Below are positions 54,591 through 63,683 of a stretch of 64,000 bases of DNA, piece by piece. The notes beneath the pieces are model-generated. The model was not told where the DNA came from. It ran no database searches and saw only the letters and a program-made list of their open reading frames with translations. The position numbers were made by a program, and so were the translations under genes. The number at the start of each line of letters is the position of its first letter. The first letter of the stretch is position 1. Origin of the DNA: 13-2-20CM-66-19 sp963760225 (GTDB lineage: Bacteria; Pseudomonadota; Gammaproteobacteria; Steroidobacterales; Steroidobacteraceae); the NCBI GenBank assembly GCA_963760225.1, contig CAVXCD010000003.1, positions 124,001-188,000 of the forward strand, read 5' to 3'.

Positions 54591-56129
54591 TCAGGAAACG
54601 GGCGATGCGCCGCCCTCGCGGCGGCGGCGCTCAACGAATGCGTCGAGCTCTTCGCGCACCGCGGCGTCCATGGGCGGGGGCTGGAAGGCGGCGAGCGTCT
54701 CGCGCCACAGCACGGCGGCACGCTCGGTGGCCGTCTTGGCGCCGGCGTCGGACCAGGCCCCGTAGTTGCGCCAGTCGGACACCAGCGGCGTATAGAAAGC
54801 GTCGCGGTAGCGCTGCATGGTGTGGGCGGCGGCGAAGAAATGCCCTCCGGGCCCGACCTCCGCCACCGCTTCGATGCCGAGCTCGTCGGCGGACGCCGGC
54901 ACCGGCTGAAACAGCTCGGCGAACATCTGCAGCATTTCCACGTCGAGGATGAATTTCTCGAAGGAGGCGGTCAGGCCCCCCTCGAGCCATCCGGCAGCAT
55001 GCAGGACGAAATGGCAACCCCCGAGCAGCGCTCCCCACAGACTCATTTGCGATTCGTAGGCGGCCTGCGCGTCGGCTGCATTGGCCGCGGTCGCGCTCGA
55101 GCAGCGCCACGGCACGCCGATGCGCCGCGCGAGCTGGCCGGCGCCGAAGGCCGCCTTGGCGTACTCCGGCGTGCCGAAGGCCGGTGAGCCCGACTTCATG
55201 TCGACGTTCGAAGTGAAGCTGCCGTACATCACCGGCGCACCGCGGCGCACGCTCTGCGTGAGCGTGATGCCGAACAGCGCTTCCGCGTGCGCCAGCGTCA
55301 GTGCGCCCGCGATGGTGATCGGCGCCATCGCGCCGGCGAGCGTGAAGGGCGTGACGATCATCAACTGGCCCTGGCGCGCAAACTCGATGATGCCCTCGGT
55401 CATCGGCACGTCGAGCTGCAGCGGCGAGTTGGTGTTGCAGATGCTGTAGCAACGCGGCTCGGCCTGGAAGGTGGCCTCGTCGATACCGTGCGCGATGCGC
55501 AGCATGGCGAAGCAGTCGGCCAGCTGGGCATCGCCGCGGCAGTAGAAATACGGCGCCTTGTCCCCGAGGGTGAGCTGCGCCAGGCTGGTCTCCAGGTGAC
55601 GCTCCTGCACCGGCGCATCCTGCGGCTCGGTCATCTGCCCGAGCACGTGGATGACGTCGAACGCCTGCGACAGCCGTACCAAGTCGGCGAAGTCGGCGAT
55701 GGTTCCGGTGCGCTTGCCGCGCTGCAGGTCGCTCACGCTCGGAGGTCCGGCAACCGGCGCGAATACCACGTGCCGGCCGCCCACGCGGCAGGAGCGCTGC
55801 GGATTTCTGGCGATGAGATTGGCCTCGCGCGGCACCGCGCTCAGTGCGTCCGCGATCAGGCCGCCCTCGAGGCGTACCATCTGGCTCGACTCGTCGACGC
55901 TCGCGCCCGCCGCCGCCAGCAGCGAGCGGCCGCGCGGCGACAGCACGCGCATGCCCTGACGCTCGAGGATCCCGATCGCCGCCAGGTGCATGCTCTCGAC
56001 CTGGTCGTCCGAGAACAGCCGCACCGGCTCGAAGGGATTCAGCAGCTGGCGGTAACGGCTCGAGCGCTCTGCGGCCGCGGCACTGGTGCGCTGCGGATCA
56101 CGCCTGCCTCGTCGCATGGTGGTGGACAT
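54591..56129 (-). CDS. MttB/MtgB-family trimethylamine methyltransferase-like protein
   Basis: A 512-residue protein of the trimethylamine methyltransferase family. Recognisable segments are AVPREANLIARNP, VFAPVAGPPSVSDLQRG, YSICNTNSPLQLD, GGCHFVLHAAGWLEGG and EVGPGGHFFAAAHTMQRYR. The whole frame is read without an in-frame amber codon, so it lacks pyrrolysine and belongs to the non-Pyl group, some of which demethylate glycine betaine or related quaternary amines. No corrinoid-binding protein gene is nearby. ATG 56129 or 56117 are possible starts. Confidence 0.85.
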   Translation of the reverse strand: MSTTMRRGRRDPQRTSAAAAERSSRYRQLLNPFEPVRLFSDDQVESMHLAAIGILERQGMRVLSPRGRSLLAAAGASVDESSQMVRLEGGLIADALSAVPREANLIARNPQRSCRVGGRHVVFAPVAGPPSVSDLQRGKRTGTIADFADLVRLSQAFDVIHVLGQMTEPQDAPVQERHLETSLAQLTLGDKAPYFYCRGDAQLADCFAMLRIAHGIDEATFQAEPRCYSICNTNSPLQLDVPMTEGIIEFARQGQLMIVTPFTLAGAMAPITIAGALTLAHAEALFGITLTQSVRRGAPVMYGSFTSNVDMKSGSPAFGTPEYAKAAFGAGQLARRIGVPWRCSSATAANAADAQAAYESQMSLWGALLGGCHFVLHAAGWLEGGLTASFEKFILDVEMLQMFAELFQPVPASADELGIEAVAEVGPGGHFFAAAHTMQRYRDAFYTPLVSDWRNYGAWSDAGAKTATERAAVLWRETLAAFQPPPMDAAVREELDAFVERRRREGGASPVS

Positions 56130-56222
56130 GGCGGGCGCAATACATCGCAACCGCACAGACAGGTCAAGCCGCGAAAAGGCATAGCCGCGCGCGAAAACGC
56201 ATAGGGCTCAGCTGTGCCCGTT

Positions 56223-57140
56223 CTACAGCGGTGGCAGGCACTGCCGCAGGTTGCCGATGCCCGCCCACGGATCGGCGGACAACCGCGCCAGCCGGCGGCG
56301 GATGTTGGCAAAGCGGAACTGGTCGGGGGCGCGCAGCCGCGCGAGCTCCTCCCACGCGAGCGGTGTCGCCACGGGCGCTCCCGCGCGCCGCCGCAGCGAG
56401 TACGAGCACACCGCCGTGGCGCCGCGCGCATTGCGCAGGTAGTCGAGGAAGATTCTGCCGGCGCGCTTTTGCCTGGCGGCGGCTGCCAGGTAGCGTTGTG
56501 GCTGCTCGCGCGCCATGGTTTCGGCCAGCGAGCGCGCGAAGCTGCGTGCCGCGTTCCAGCTCGCCGGCGGGGACAGCGGCAGCACCACGTGCAGTCCCTT
56601 GCCGCCGGTGGTGCGCACGAAGCTTCGCAAGCGCTGCGCTGCCAGCCGCTCGCGCACCTCTACCGCCGCTTGCCGCACCTCCCGCCAGGGCACCCCCTCG
56701 CCGGGATCGAGGTCGATCACCAGTCGGTCGGCCCGCTGCAGATCGCGCACGGTGCAGCCCCACGCGTGCAGTTCGACGGTGTTCATCTGCACCAGCGCCA
56801 TGAGTCCCTCGAGACCTTCGAGATAGATCCAGCGCTGCCGCGCGGCCGGATCCTCGCACTCGCGCAGTCCGGGCGGCAGGCCGCGCGCCACGTGCTTCTG
56901 GAAGAAGCACTCACCGCTGCTGCCCTGCGGACAGCGCAGCAGCATCAGCGGACGTCGCACCAGTCCCGGCAGGATGAAGTCCGCGATGGCGGTGTAGAAC
57001 TCGGCGAGCTGTTGCTTGGTGATCGGCGGATCGCTGAACAGCTGTCGCTGCGGATGCGTGAGCCGCGGCGCTGCGGCCGCCGGCCGGGGTGAGGCGGCGA
57101 GGGCGCGCTTGCGCTGCTGTTGCGACCGACGTCCCGGCAT
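56223..57140 (-). CDS. stand-alone LigD-type polymerase (archaeo-eukaryotic primase domain)
   Basis: A 305-residue protein that aligns to only the polymerase domain of LigD. Metal ligands D143 and D145 sit in VIDLDPGEG, the primer/template loop in TTGGKGLHVVLPL (178-190) and the third acidic residue in FLDYLRN (D233). It adds nucleotides at broken ends during non-homologous end joining. It lacks the nuclease and ligase domains of full LigD, and no Ku gene is in this window. The ATP-dependent ligase lies about 3 kb downstream on the same strand. Confidence 0.9.
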   Translation of the reverse strand: MPGRRSQQQRKRALAASPRPAAAAPRLTHPQRQLFSDPPITKQQLAEFYTAIADFILPGLVRRPLMLLRCPQGSSGECFFQKHVARGLPPGLRECEDPAARQRWIYLEGLEGLMALVQMNTVELHAWGCTVRDLQRADRLVIDLDPGEGVPWREVRQAAVEVRERLAAQRLRSFVRTTGGKGLHVVLPLSPPASWNAARSFARSLAETMAREQPQRYLAAAARQKRAGRIFLDYLRNARGATAVCSYSLRRRAGAPVATPLAWEELARLRAPDQFRFANIRRRLARLSADPWAGIGNLRQCLPPL

Positions 57141-57269
57141 GTTGACTCGCCGCGCCAGTCTATAAGGAGTCGCGACCGCCGGCACAGGCCGCCGCGGCAT
57201 TTCGGGTAGCGCGCCGCGCGGCATGGTATTTTGCGCTTGCGGAACCGGAAGGTAAGGAGTCAGCAGCGG

Positions 57270-58109
57270 ATGCCCAGCAGAGTACCCGAAGGCCTCGAGC
57301 GTGGCTGGATCGTGCCGATCGGCGGTGCGGAGAATAAGGAAAATGACCGCGGTATCCTCGAGCGCTTCGTACGCTGCTCCGGCGGCGCCGCAGCCGATCT
57401 CGTGGTCATCCCCACCGCCAGCCGCGTTCACGAGACTGGCGAGCGCTACGAGCAGCTGTTCCGCGAGCTCGGCGCGGCGCGCGTGACGGTGATGGATTTC
57501 GACACGCGCCGCGACTGCCAGGAGCAAGGCAGGCTCGAGCGCATCGGCCGGGCGAGCGGCATCTTCTTTACCGGCGGTAATCAGCTGCGCGTCACGACGC
57601 TGCTCGGCGGCACGCCGGTCGCCAAGCTGATCCGCCTGCGCAACGCCCGCGGTGTCACGGTCGGCGGCACCAGCGCTGGCGCCAGCATCCTCTCCGAGCA
57701 CATGATTGCCGCCGGCGATGAGGGCTCCTCGATGATCGCCGGCAGCGTGCGCCTCGCGCCGGGCCTGGGGCTCACCAACCGCTTCATCATCGACCAGCAT
57801 TTCCGCCAGCGCGACCGCCTGGGAAGGCTGCTGACCGCGCTCGCCTACAACCCGTTCTCCGTCGGTATCGGGCTCGACGAGGACACCGCAGCCTTCATCG
57901 GCCCGGACGAGACGGTCGAGGTCGAGGGCAGCGGCGCTGTGACCATCGTCGACGGCGCCGACGTGACCTACTCCTCCATCGACAGCGTCGAGGAGGGACA
58001 GCCGGTGTGCATGCTGGGGCTGCGGTTGCACCTGCTGGTGGCAGGTGCAACCTTCAACCTGCATACCCGCGTGGCCACGGCCGCCACCTTGCTCCAGGCG
58101 AAGGAGTAA
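57270..58109 (+). CDS. cphB: cyanophycinase
   Basis: A 279-residue S51-family exopeptidase. The nucleophile motif is GGTSAGAS (Ser135) and the FFTGGNQLR loop and conserved EDTAAF segment are typical. It releases beta-aspartyl-arginine dipeptides from cyanophycin. AAGGAG at 57254-57259 precedes ATG 57270 by ten bases, and there is no signal peptide, so it works in the cytoplasm. It is the first gene of the cyanophycin locus and is divergent from the LigD-type polymerase. Confidence 0.93.
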   Translation: MPSRVPEGLERGWIVPIGGAENKENDRGILERFVRCSGGAAADLVVIPTASRVHETGERYEQLFRELGAARVTVMDFDTRRDCQEQGRLERIGRASGIFFTGGNQLRVTTLLGGTPVAKLIRLRNARGVTVGGTSAGASILSEHMIAAGDEGSSMIAGSVRLAPGLGLTNRFIIDQHFRQRDRLGRLLTALAYNPFSVGIGLDEDTAAFIGPDETVEVEGSGAVTIVDGADVTYSSIDSVEEGQPVCMLGLRLHLLVAGATFNLHTRVATAATLLQAKE

Positions 58110-58222
58110 ACCGACCGCGCCTTTTTGTCCACGCCAGAGCCAGGTAAGGCGTTAGCCGTGCCAGCGAAGGTGCCGGCGAAGGGTTTTGTTGCCGATAACT
58201 ACTATTATTCCCGAGCAACCCC

Positions 58223-61036
58223 ATGCGTATCCTGGATCGCTCCGTCTACGTCGGACCTTCGCTCTACGCGCGCTTCCCGGTCATCCGCCTCGAGCTGGAA
58301 CTCGGTGAGCTCGAGCGCTGGCCCACCGGGCGCCTCGGCGCGCGTTTCGTCGACGCACTCGCGGACGCCCTGCCGGGTCTGGCCGAGCACGGCTGCTCGT
58401 ACCGTGAGCCGGGCGGTTTCCTGCGCCGCATGCGCGAGGGCGACGGCACCTGGCTCGGCCACGTGCTCGAGCACGTGGCGATCGAGCTGCAGAACACGGC
58501 CGGCGAGGAGGTCACGTTCGGCAAGACGCGCAGTGCGCAGGCCGCCGGGGTGTACACGGTGGTGTACGAGTACGTGCAGCGCGACGAGGGCTGTGCCGCG
58601 GGCGAGCTCGGCCTGCGGCTGCTGTGCTCGCTGCTGCCCGATGAGCTGCGCCCCGCCGGCAGCGTGCCGCAGGGCTGGGACTGGGCCGAGGCGCGCGACC
58701 AGTTCATCCGCTTCGCGCAGCGGCGCGCGCTCGGCCCCTCGACCGCTGCGCTGGTGCGCGCAGCGGAGGCGCGCGGCATCCCCTGGCTGCGCCTCAACGA
58801 TCAGTCGCTGGTGCAGCTCGGACATGGCAAGTTCCAGCAGCGCATCCAGGCGACCGTCACCGGCCGCACGCCGCACATCGCGGTCGAGCTGGCGAGCGAC
58901 AAGGAAGAGACCAACAAGATCCTCGCCGGCCTGGGACTGCCGGTGCCGCAGCAGGAGCTGGTGCAGAGCGAAACCCAGGCGGTGCGCGCCGCGCGCCGCA
59001 TCGGCTTCCCGGTGGTCACCAAGCCCTATAACGGCAATCACGGCCGCGGCATCTCGATCCGGCTGACCACCGAGGAGGAAGTGGCGCACGGTTTCGCGGT
59101 CGCGCGCGAGCACTCGCGCTCGGTGATCGTGGAGACCTTCCTCGAGGGCGACGACCACCGGCTGCTGGTGGTGAACGGCGAGCTGGTCGCGGCCACGCGC
59201 CGCACGCCCGGTCACGTGGTCGGCGACGGCGAGCACACGGTTGCGCAGCTCATCGACGCCGTGAATCTCGACCCGCGCCGCGGCGTCGGCCACGAGAAGG
59301 TGCTCACCAGGCTCGAGCTCGACGCGCAGGCACAGAAAATGCTGGAACGCGCCGGGCTCACCGCGAGCTCGGTGCCGGCGCAGGGTGCCACGGTGTACCT
59401 GCGCTCCACGGCCAACCTCTCCACCGGCGGCACGGCCACCGACGTCACCGACGTCATCCACCCGGACAACCGCGAGATGGCCGAGCGCGCGGTGCGCGCC
59501 ATCGGCCTGGACGTCGGCGGGGTCGACTTCCTGTCGAACAACATCAGCGAGAGCTATCGCAAGATCGGCGGCGGCATCTGCGAAGTGAACGCCGCCCCCG
59601 GCTTTCGCATGCACGTGGCGCCCTCCGAGGGACGCGCGCGCGACGTGGCGGCCCCGGTGATCGACATGCTGTTTCCGCCGGGCGCCGCCGCGCGCGTGCC
59701 GATCGCGGCGATCACCGGCACCAACGGCAAGACCACCACCGCGCGGATGCTGGCGCACATCACCAAGATGGCCGGCTACACCCCCGGCCTCACCACCACC
59801 GACGGCGTTTACATCGACGGGCAGCGCACCGTGGCCGGCGACATGACCGGGCCGGTGTCGGCGCGCATGGTGCTCGCCGACCCGCAGATCGACATCGCGG
59901 TGCTCGAGACCGCGCGCGGCGGGCTGCTGCGCGCCGGCATGGGCGTGAACGAGGTCAACGTCGGTGCGGTGCTCAACGTGCAACCCGATCACCTCGGGCT
60001 TAAGGGCATCGACACGCTCGAGCAGCTCGCGGAAGTGAAGCGCATCGTGGTCGAGGTCGCCAGCGACTGCGCGGTGCTGAACGCGGACGATCCGCTGGTG
60101 CTGCGCATGTCCGGCCACACCGAGGCGAAGAACATCTGCTACGTCACGCTGAACCCCGAGCACCGGCTGGTGCGCGAGCACATCCGCGCCGGCGGGCGTG
60201 CCTGCGCGCTCGAGGCGGGCGTCAACGGTCACATGATCACCCTCTACGACAAGAGCGGCCACATACCGCTGCTGTGGACGCACCTCATCCCGGCAACGCT
60301 CGAGGGGCGCGCCACACACAACGTGCAGAACGCGATGTTCGCCGCGGCGATGGCGTTCTCGCTCGGAATCAAGCTGGAGGCGGTCCGCCAGGGCCTGCGT
60401 ACCTTCGACTCCACTTTCTTCCAGGCGCCGGGACGCATGAACGTCTTCAGCGAGCATCCCTTCAAGGTGCTGTTCGACTACGGGCACAACGCGCACGCGG
60501 TCGCGGCCATGGCTGACCTGGCACAGCGGCTCGACGTCACGGGCCGGCGCATCGTGGTGCTGGCCGGCCCCGGCGACCGCCGTGACGAGGATCTGGTCGC
60601 CATCGCGCGCGCGGTGGCCGGCCGCTTCGACCACTATATCTGCCGGCGCGACGACAACCTGCGCGAGCGCAACTCCGACGAGGTGCCGCGCATCCAGGCG
60701 GTGGCGCTGCGCGCCGCCGGCGTGGACGAGCGGTCGATCTCCATCATTCCCGACGAGCAGGAGGCGATCGACGCCGCGCTCAACATGGGACAGCCCGGCG
60801 ATCTGCTGCTGATCTTCGCTGACGCACTGGTGCGTTCCTGGAAACAGATCACCAAGTTCAAGCCCGCGGGTGTCATCGCCGCGGCGCCCGCCGCGCTGCC
60901 GCCGGCGCCGCTGTTCGCTGCGGCCCCAGGCGACGGCGCCGCGCGCGACGCCGAGGCCGGCGCTGCGCCCTTCAGCCTCGAGGGGCTGATCCGCGATGAG
61001 CGCGGGGTGCACTTCGCTCCGGAGGTTGCCGACTGA
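58223..61036 (+). CDS. cphA: cyanophycin synthetase
   Basis: A 937-residue protein. The N-terminal domain (about 1-160), an ATP-grasp domain (about 220-480, with KPYNGNHGRGIS and EVNAAPGFRMH) and a Mur-ligase domain with P-loop GTNGKTTT (499-506), ETARGGLLRAG and LFDYGHNAHAV are all present. It builds the Asp backbone with Arg side chains by two ATP-driven steps. A Pro/Ala-rich tail of about 50 residues ends the chain. It lies 113 bases after cyanophycinase, and its stop overlaps the next reading frame. Confidence 0.95.
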   Translation: MRILDRSVYVGPSLYARFPVIRLELELGELERWPTGRLGARFVDALADALPGLAEHGCSYREPGGFLRRMREGDGTWLGHVLEHVAIELQNTAGEEVTFGKTRSAQAAGVYTVVYEYVQRDEGCAAGELGLRLLCSLLPDELRPAGSVPQGWDWAEARDQFIRFAQRRALGPSTAALVRAAEARGIPWLRLNDQSLVQLGHGKFQQRIQATVTGRTPHIAVELASDKEETNKILAGLGLPVPQQELVQSETQAVRAARRIGFPVVTKPYNGNHGRGISIRLTTEEEVAHGFAVAREHSRSVIVETFLEGDDHRLLVVNGELVAATRRTPGHVVGDGEHTVAQLIDAVNLDPRRGVGHEKVLTRLELDAQAQKMLERAGLTASSVPAQGATVYLRSTANLSTGGTATDVTDVIHPDNREMAERAVRAIGLDVGGVDFLSNNISESYRKIGGGICEVNAAPGFRMHVAPSEGRARDVAAPVIDMLFPPGAAARVPIAAITGTNGKTTTARMLAHITKMAGYTPGLTTTDGVYIDGQRTVAGDMTGPVSARMVLADPQIDIAVLETARGGLLRAGMGVNEVNVGAVLNVQPDHLGLKGIDTLEQLAEVKRIVVEVASDCAVLNADDPLVLRMSGHTEAKNICYVTLNPEHRLVREHIRAGGRACALEAGVNGHMITLYDKSGHIPLLWTHLIPATLEGRATHNVQNAMFAAAMAFSLGIKLEAVRQGLRTFDSTFFQAPGRMNVFSEHPFKVLFDYGHNAHAVAAMADLAQRLDVTGRRIVVLAGPGDRRDEDLVAIARAVAGRFDHYICRRDDNLRERNSDEVPRIQAVALRAAGVDERSISIIPDEQEAIDAALNMGQPGDLLLIFADALVRSWKQITKFKPAGVIAAAPAALPPAPLFAAAPGDGAARDAEAGAAPFSLEGLIRDERGVHFAPEVAD
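61021..61035 (+). promoter_or_regulatory. Shine-Dalgarno GGAGG and CTG start of CphA'
   Basis: GGAGG at 61021-61025, seven-base spacer, then CTG at 61033-61035, whose last two bases begin the cphA stop TGA. The site decides the start of the second synthetase: the reading frame is open only from 61000, and the next standard start (GTG 61219) would remove about 62 residues of family-like sequence. Confidence 0.7.
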
Positions 61037-62856
61037 ATACCACGACCGGACTCCCGTTTGGCGCCTCGCGGCGTCTGACGGGTCCCAACCTTTTTTTCAG
61101 CAGCAGCGGCGCGCAGCTCGAGACCGACGGTATCGTCGCCGATGAGGCACTGCTGACCGACTGGCGCGCGCGCGTCGCGCGCGCCCGCGCGTACCTCGGC
61201 TGGTCCACGCCGGGCCTGGTGACACGTGCCCACGCCACTGGCGTGTCGCTGGCGCTCGCCGCGCCCTGTGATCAGCTGTTCGTGGCGACAGAAATCAACG
61301 AGTGGGCGCTGTGCGCGAGTCTGGCGGCGCGCGATCCGGCCTGCACGGCCGCGTTCGAGGCCGCACTGCTCGCTGAAGTTCTCGAGGATGCGGCGGATCC
61401 TGCCAGCGTGATCCCGCCGGTACTGGAGGAATCCCAGGCGCTGGCGCGCTTTGCGACGCTGGCGGCGCGCGAAGCGCAGCCGCGTCTCATGGCGTTGCTG
61501 GCTGCCGCCGCTGAACGCGGCCTGCCGCACGTACTGGACGCAACGCTGCTGACCCTCGGCGCCGGCAGCGGCGGCCGCGACTTCCCCCTGCAGCAGCTGC
61601 CCGCCGCGGACGGCGTGCCGTGGCGCGAGCTGCACGACATTCCGACCGCGATCGTCACGGGTTCCAACGGCAAGACCACCACCGTGCGGCTGGTGGCGGC
61701 CTGCGCTCGTGCGCACGGCTGGCCGAGCGCCTATTGCTGCACCGACGGCGTGTTCTTCGAGGGCGCAGCCGCGGTGAGCGGCGATTACTCCGGCCCCGAA
61801 GGCGCGCGCCGTGTCATGCGCGAGCGACGCGCGCACGCGGCGATCGTCGAGACCGCGCGCGGCGGCATCCTGCGCCGCGGACTGGCGATCTCGCAGGCGC
61901 GCGTGGCAGTGGTCACGAACGTCAGCGCCGATCATTTCGGCGAATATGGGATCGACGATCTGGCGGGACTTGCGGACGTCAAGCTCGCACTCGCCGGGGT
62001 GGTCACGGCCGAGGGGCTGCTGGTGCTCAACGCCGAGGACGCGCAGCTGGCGGCGAAGGCGGCGCAGCTGGCACAGCGCTTCGGGCGCTGCCCGCCGCTC
62101 GGCTGGTTCGCGCTCGACGCGGACCATGCCGCGCTGCGTGCGCACCGCACCAGCGGCGGTGCGACCTGCGGGGTACGCGACGGCAGGCTGCAACTGCACC
62201 ACGCAAGGCGCGACCACGACCTGGGACCGGTGGCCGCCATGCCGCTCACGGTCGAGGGTAGTGCCAGCTACAACATCGCCAATCTCGCCGCCGCGGCGCT
62301 CGCAGCCAGCGCCTTAGGGGTACCGCCCGCCGTCGTGGCCGCGGTGTTCGCGCGGTTCGGCGCGCACGCCGTCGACAACCTCGGGCGCATGATGCGCTTC
62401 GAGCGCGACGGGGTGCGGATCCTCGTGGACTATGCGCACAACCCGGAAGGCATGCAGGGTCTGCTGCGCGTGGCGAATTACCTGCGCCGCCCGGGCGGGC
62501 GCCTCGGCACAGTCCTCGGCCAGGCAGGCAACCGCCAGAACAGCGAGATCGAGGCCCTGGCGCGCTGCGTGGTGCAGTTTCGCCCGGATCTGGTGGTCAT
62601 CAAGGAAGATGAGACCCACCTGCGCGGCCGCGCGCCCGGGGAAGTTCCGCGCCTCCTCCACGCGACGCTGTTGAGCGCCGGCCTGCCCGACGCGGCACTG
62701 CCGGTGCGCATGACCGAGCTCGAGGCGGTGCACTGCGCGCTCGCGTGGGCGCGCCCCGGGGACGTGCTCGCGCTGCCGGTGCATTCGGCCGCGGCGCGCG
62801 CGACGGTGCTGGAGCTGCTCGCGCCGGCGCACGCCGCTGCGCCCGGGCGCGCTTAG
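61033..62856 (+). CDS. second cyanophycin synthetase-like Mur ligase (CphA'), CTG start
   Basis: A 607-residue Mur-ligase-type protein without an ATP-grasp domain. Residues about 1-60 (GASRRLTGPNLFFSSSGAQLE) are clearly coding, yet no ATG, GTG or TTG occurs in frame before GTG 61219. CTG 61033 overlaps the cphA stop as CTGA and follows a perfect GGAGG by seven bases, so it is the likely start. P-loop TGSNGKTTT lies at 209-217, then ETARGGILRRG and LVDYAHNPEGM. Similar short partners accompany cphA in proteobacteria; its exact role with CphA is not settled. Confidence 0.82.
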   Translation: MNTTTGLPFGASRRLTGPNLFFSSSGAQLETDGIVADEALLTDWRARVARARAYLGWSTPGLVTRAHATGVSLALAAPCDQLFVATEINEWALCASLAARDPACTAAFEAALLAEVLEDAADPASVIPPVLEESQALARFATLAAREAQPRLMALLAAAAERGLPHVLDATLLTLGAGSGGRDFPLQQLPAADGVPWRELHDIPTAIVTGSNGKTTTVRLVAACARAHGWPSAYCCTDGVFFEGAAAVSGDYSGPEGARRVMRERRAHAAIVETARGGILRRGLAISQARVAVVTNVSADHFGEYGIDDLAGLADVKLALAGVVTAEGLLVLNAEDAQLAAKAAQLAQRFGRCPPLGWFALDADHAALRAHRTSGGATCGVRDGRLQLHHARRDHDLGPVAAMPLTVEGSASYNIANLAAAALAASALGVPPAVVAAVFARFGAHAVDNLGRMMRFERDGVRILVDYAHNPEGMQGLLRVANYLRRPGGRLGTVLGQAGNRQNSEIEALARCVVQFRPDLVVIKEDETHLRGRAPGEVPRLLHATLLSAGLPDAALPVRMTELEAVHCALAWARPGDVLALPVHSAAARATVLELLAPAHAAAPGRA

Positions 62857-62898
62857 CGCGCGGTGAGTCTCACACCGGCGGCAGGTGCGCGCGAGCCT

Positions 62899-63549
62899 TT
62901 AGTGTACGGCGGTCAGCGCGCTGTAGCCGTCCCAGACGATCTCGATGCCGATGCACATGAGAATGAATGCCGACAGGCGCACCAGCACCTCGAGTCCCGT
63001 GTCGCCGAGCAGCCGTGCCAGTTTCTCGGCAAAGCGGTAGGCGATGTAGATGCTGATGGCGATGCCGATCAGTCCGAGCAGTGCGCCGCTCGCGTGCTCG
63101 GCCAGCTCGGAATATTTCGGCAGGCCGGCGGGTTTGCGGCTGCCGATGGTGATCGCCACCGACATCGAGCCCGGCCCCACGGTCATCGGCATGGTGAGCG
63201 GATAGAAGCTGCCGATCTTGCGTACCGGTGCGCCCGTGGCCGGGCCGGCGTGATCCGACCAGTCCTCCTGGGTAAGCAGCTTCCAGCCGAGCGCCGCTAC
63301 CACGAAGCCGCCGGCGATGCGCACCACCGGCAGCTGGATGCCGAAGAATTCCAGCAGGTAGGGACCGAGCACCATCGAGCCGAGCAGCAGCGCGAAGCCG
63401 TTGATGGCGACCTTGCGCGACAGCACCGCGCGCTCCGCGCTCGGCAGCGATGCGGTCAGGCCGAGGAAGAACGGCGCCCCCTCGATGGGGTTGACGATGG
63501 GAAACAGTCCGGCGAACGTCAGCAGGAACGCACTGAGGACGCCGTTCAA
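62899..63549 (-). CDS. MarC-family integral membrane protein
   Basis: A 216-residue protein with six hydrophobic helices in the MarC/SNARE-like layout: LLTFAGLFPIVNPIEGAPFFL at the N-terminus, RIAGGFVVAALGWKLL and PLTMPMTVGPGSMSVAITIG in the repeats. Function in the membrane is not known (it is not a multidrug resistance determinant despite the name). It begins at TTG 63549, which overlaps the stop of a tiny upstream frame. Confidence 0.9.
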   Translation of the reverse strand: MNGVLSAFLLTFAGLFPIVNPIEGAPFFLGLTASLPSAERAVLSRKVAINGFALLLGSMVLGPYLLEFFGIQLPVVRIAGGFVVAALGWKLLTQEDWSDHAGPATGAPVRKIGSFYPLTMPMTVGPGSMSVAITIGSRKPAGLPKYSELAEHASGALLGLIGIAISIYIAYRFAEKLARLLGDTGLEVLVRLSAFILMCIGIEIVWDGYSALTAVH

Positions 63550-63653
63550 GACGCGGGCGCTCCGACGCGCATCTCGCGATGCGCTTTAACCCTTTGATAT
63601 ACCATCGGTGCCAGGAAGGTGAGGAGTATGAACCGCAGGATTTGCGTTGTCAC
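63546..63653 (-). CDS. possible tiny membrane peptide upstream of marC
   Basis: A 35-codon frame from GTG 63653 with one hydrophobic segment (ILRFILLTFLAPMVYQRV) and a basic tail; its TGA overlaps the MarC start (TTGA). The ribosome site is weak. It could be a leader peptide coupling translation of MarC, or chance. No family recognised. Confidence 0.3.
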   Translation of the reverse strand: MTTQILRFILLTFLAPMVYQRVKAHREMRVGAPAS

Positions 63654-63683
63654 CGGGGCCGCGCGCCTCGCCGGGCTCGCCGC

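Noticed and set aside
54591..56129. Pyrrolysine in the MttB-like gene
   Set aside because: No in-frame amber codon occurs inside the family's conserved segments; the only stop is the terminal one.
58205..61012. Long minus-strand frame of 935 codons opposite cphA
   Set aside because: It mirrors the cphA codons in a GC-rich gene and shows no domain pattern; cphA itself has all catalytic motifs.
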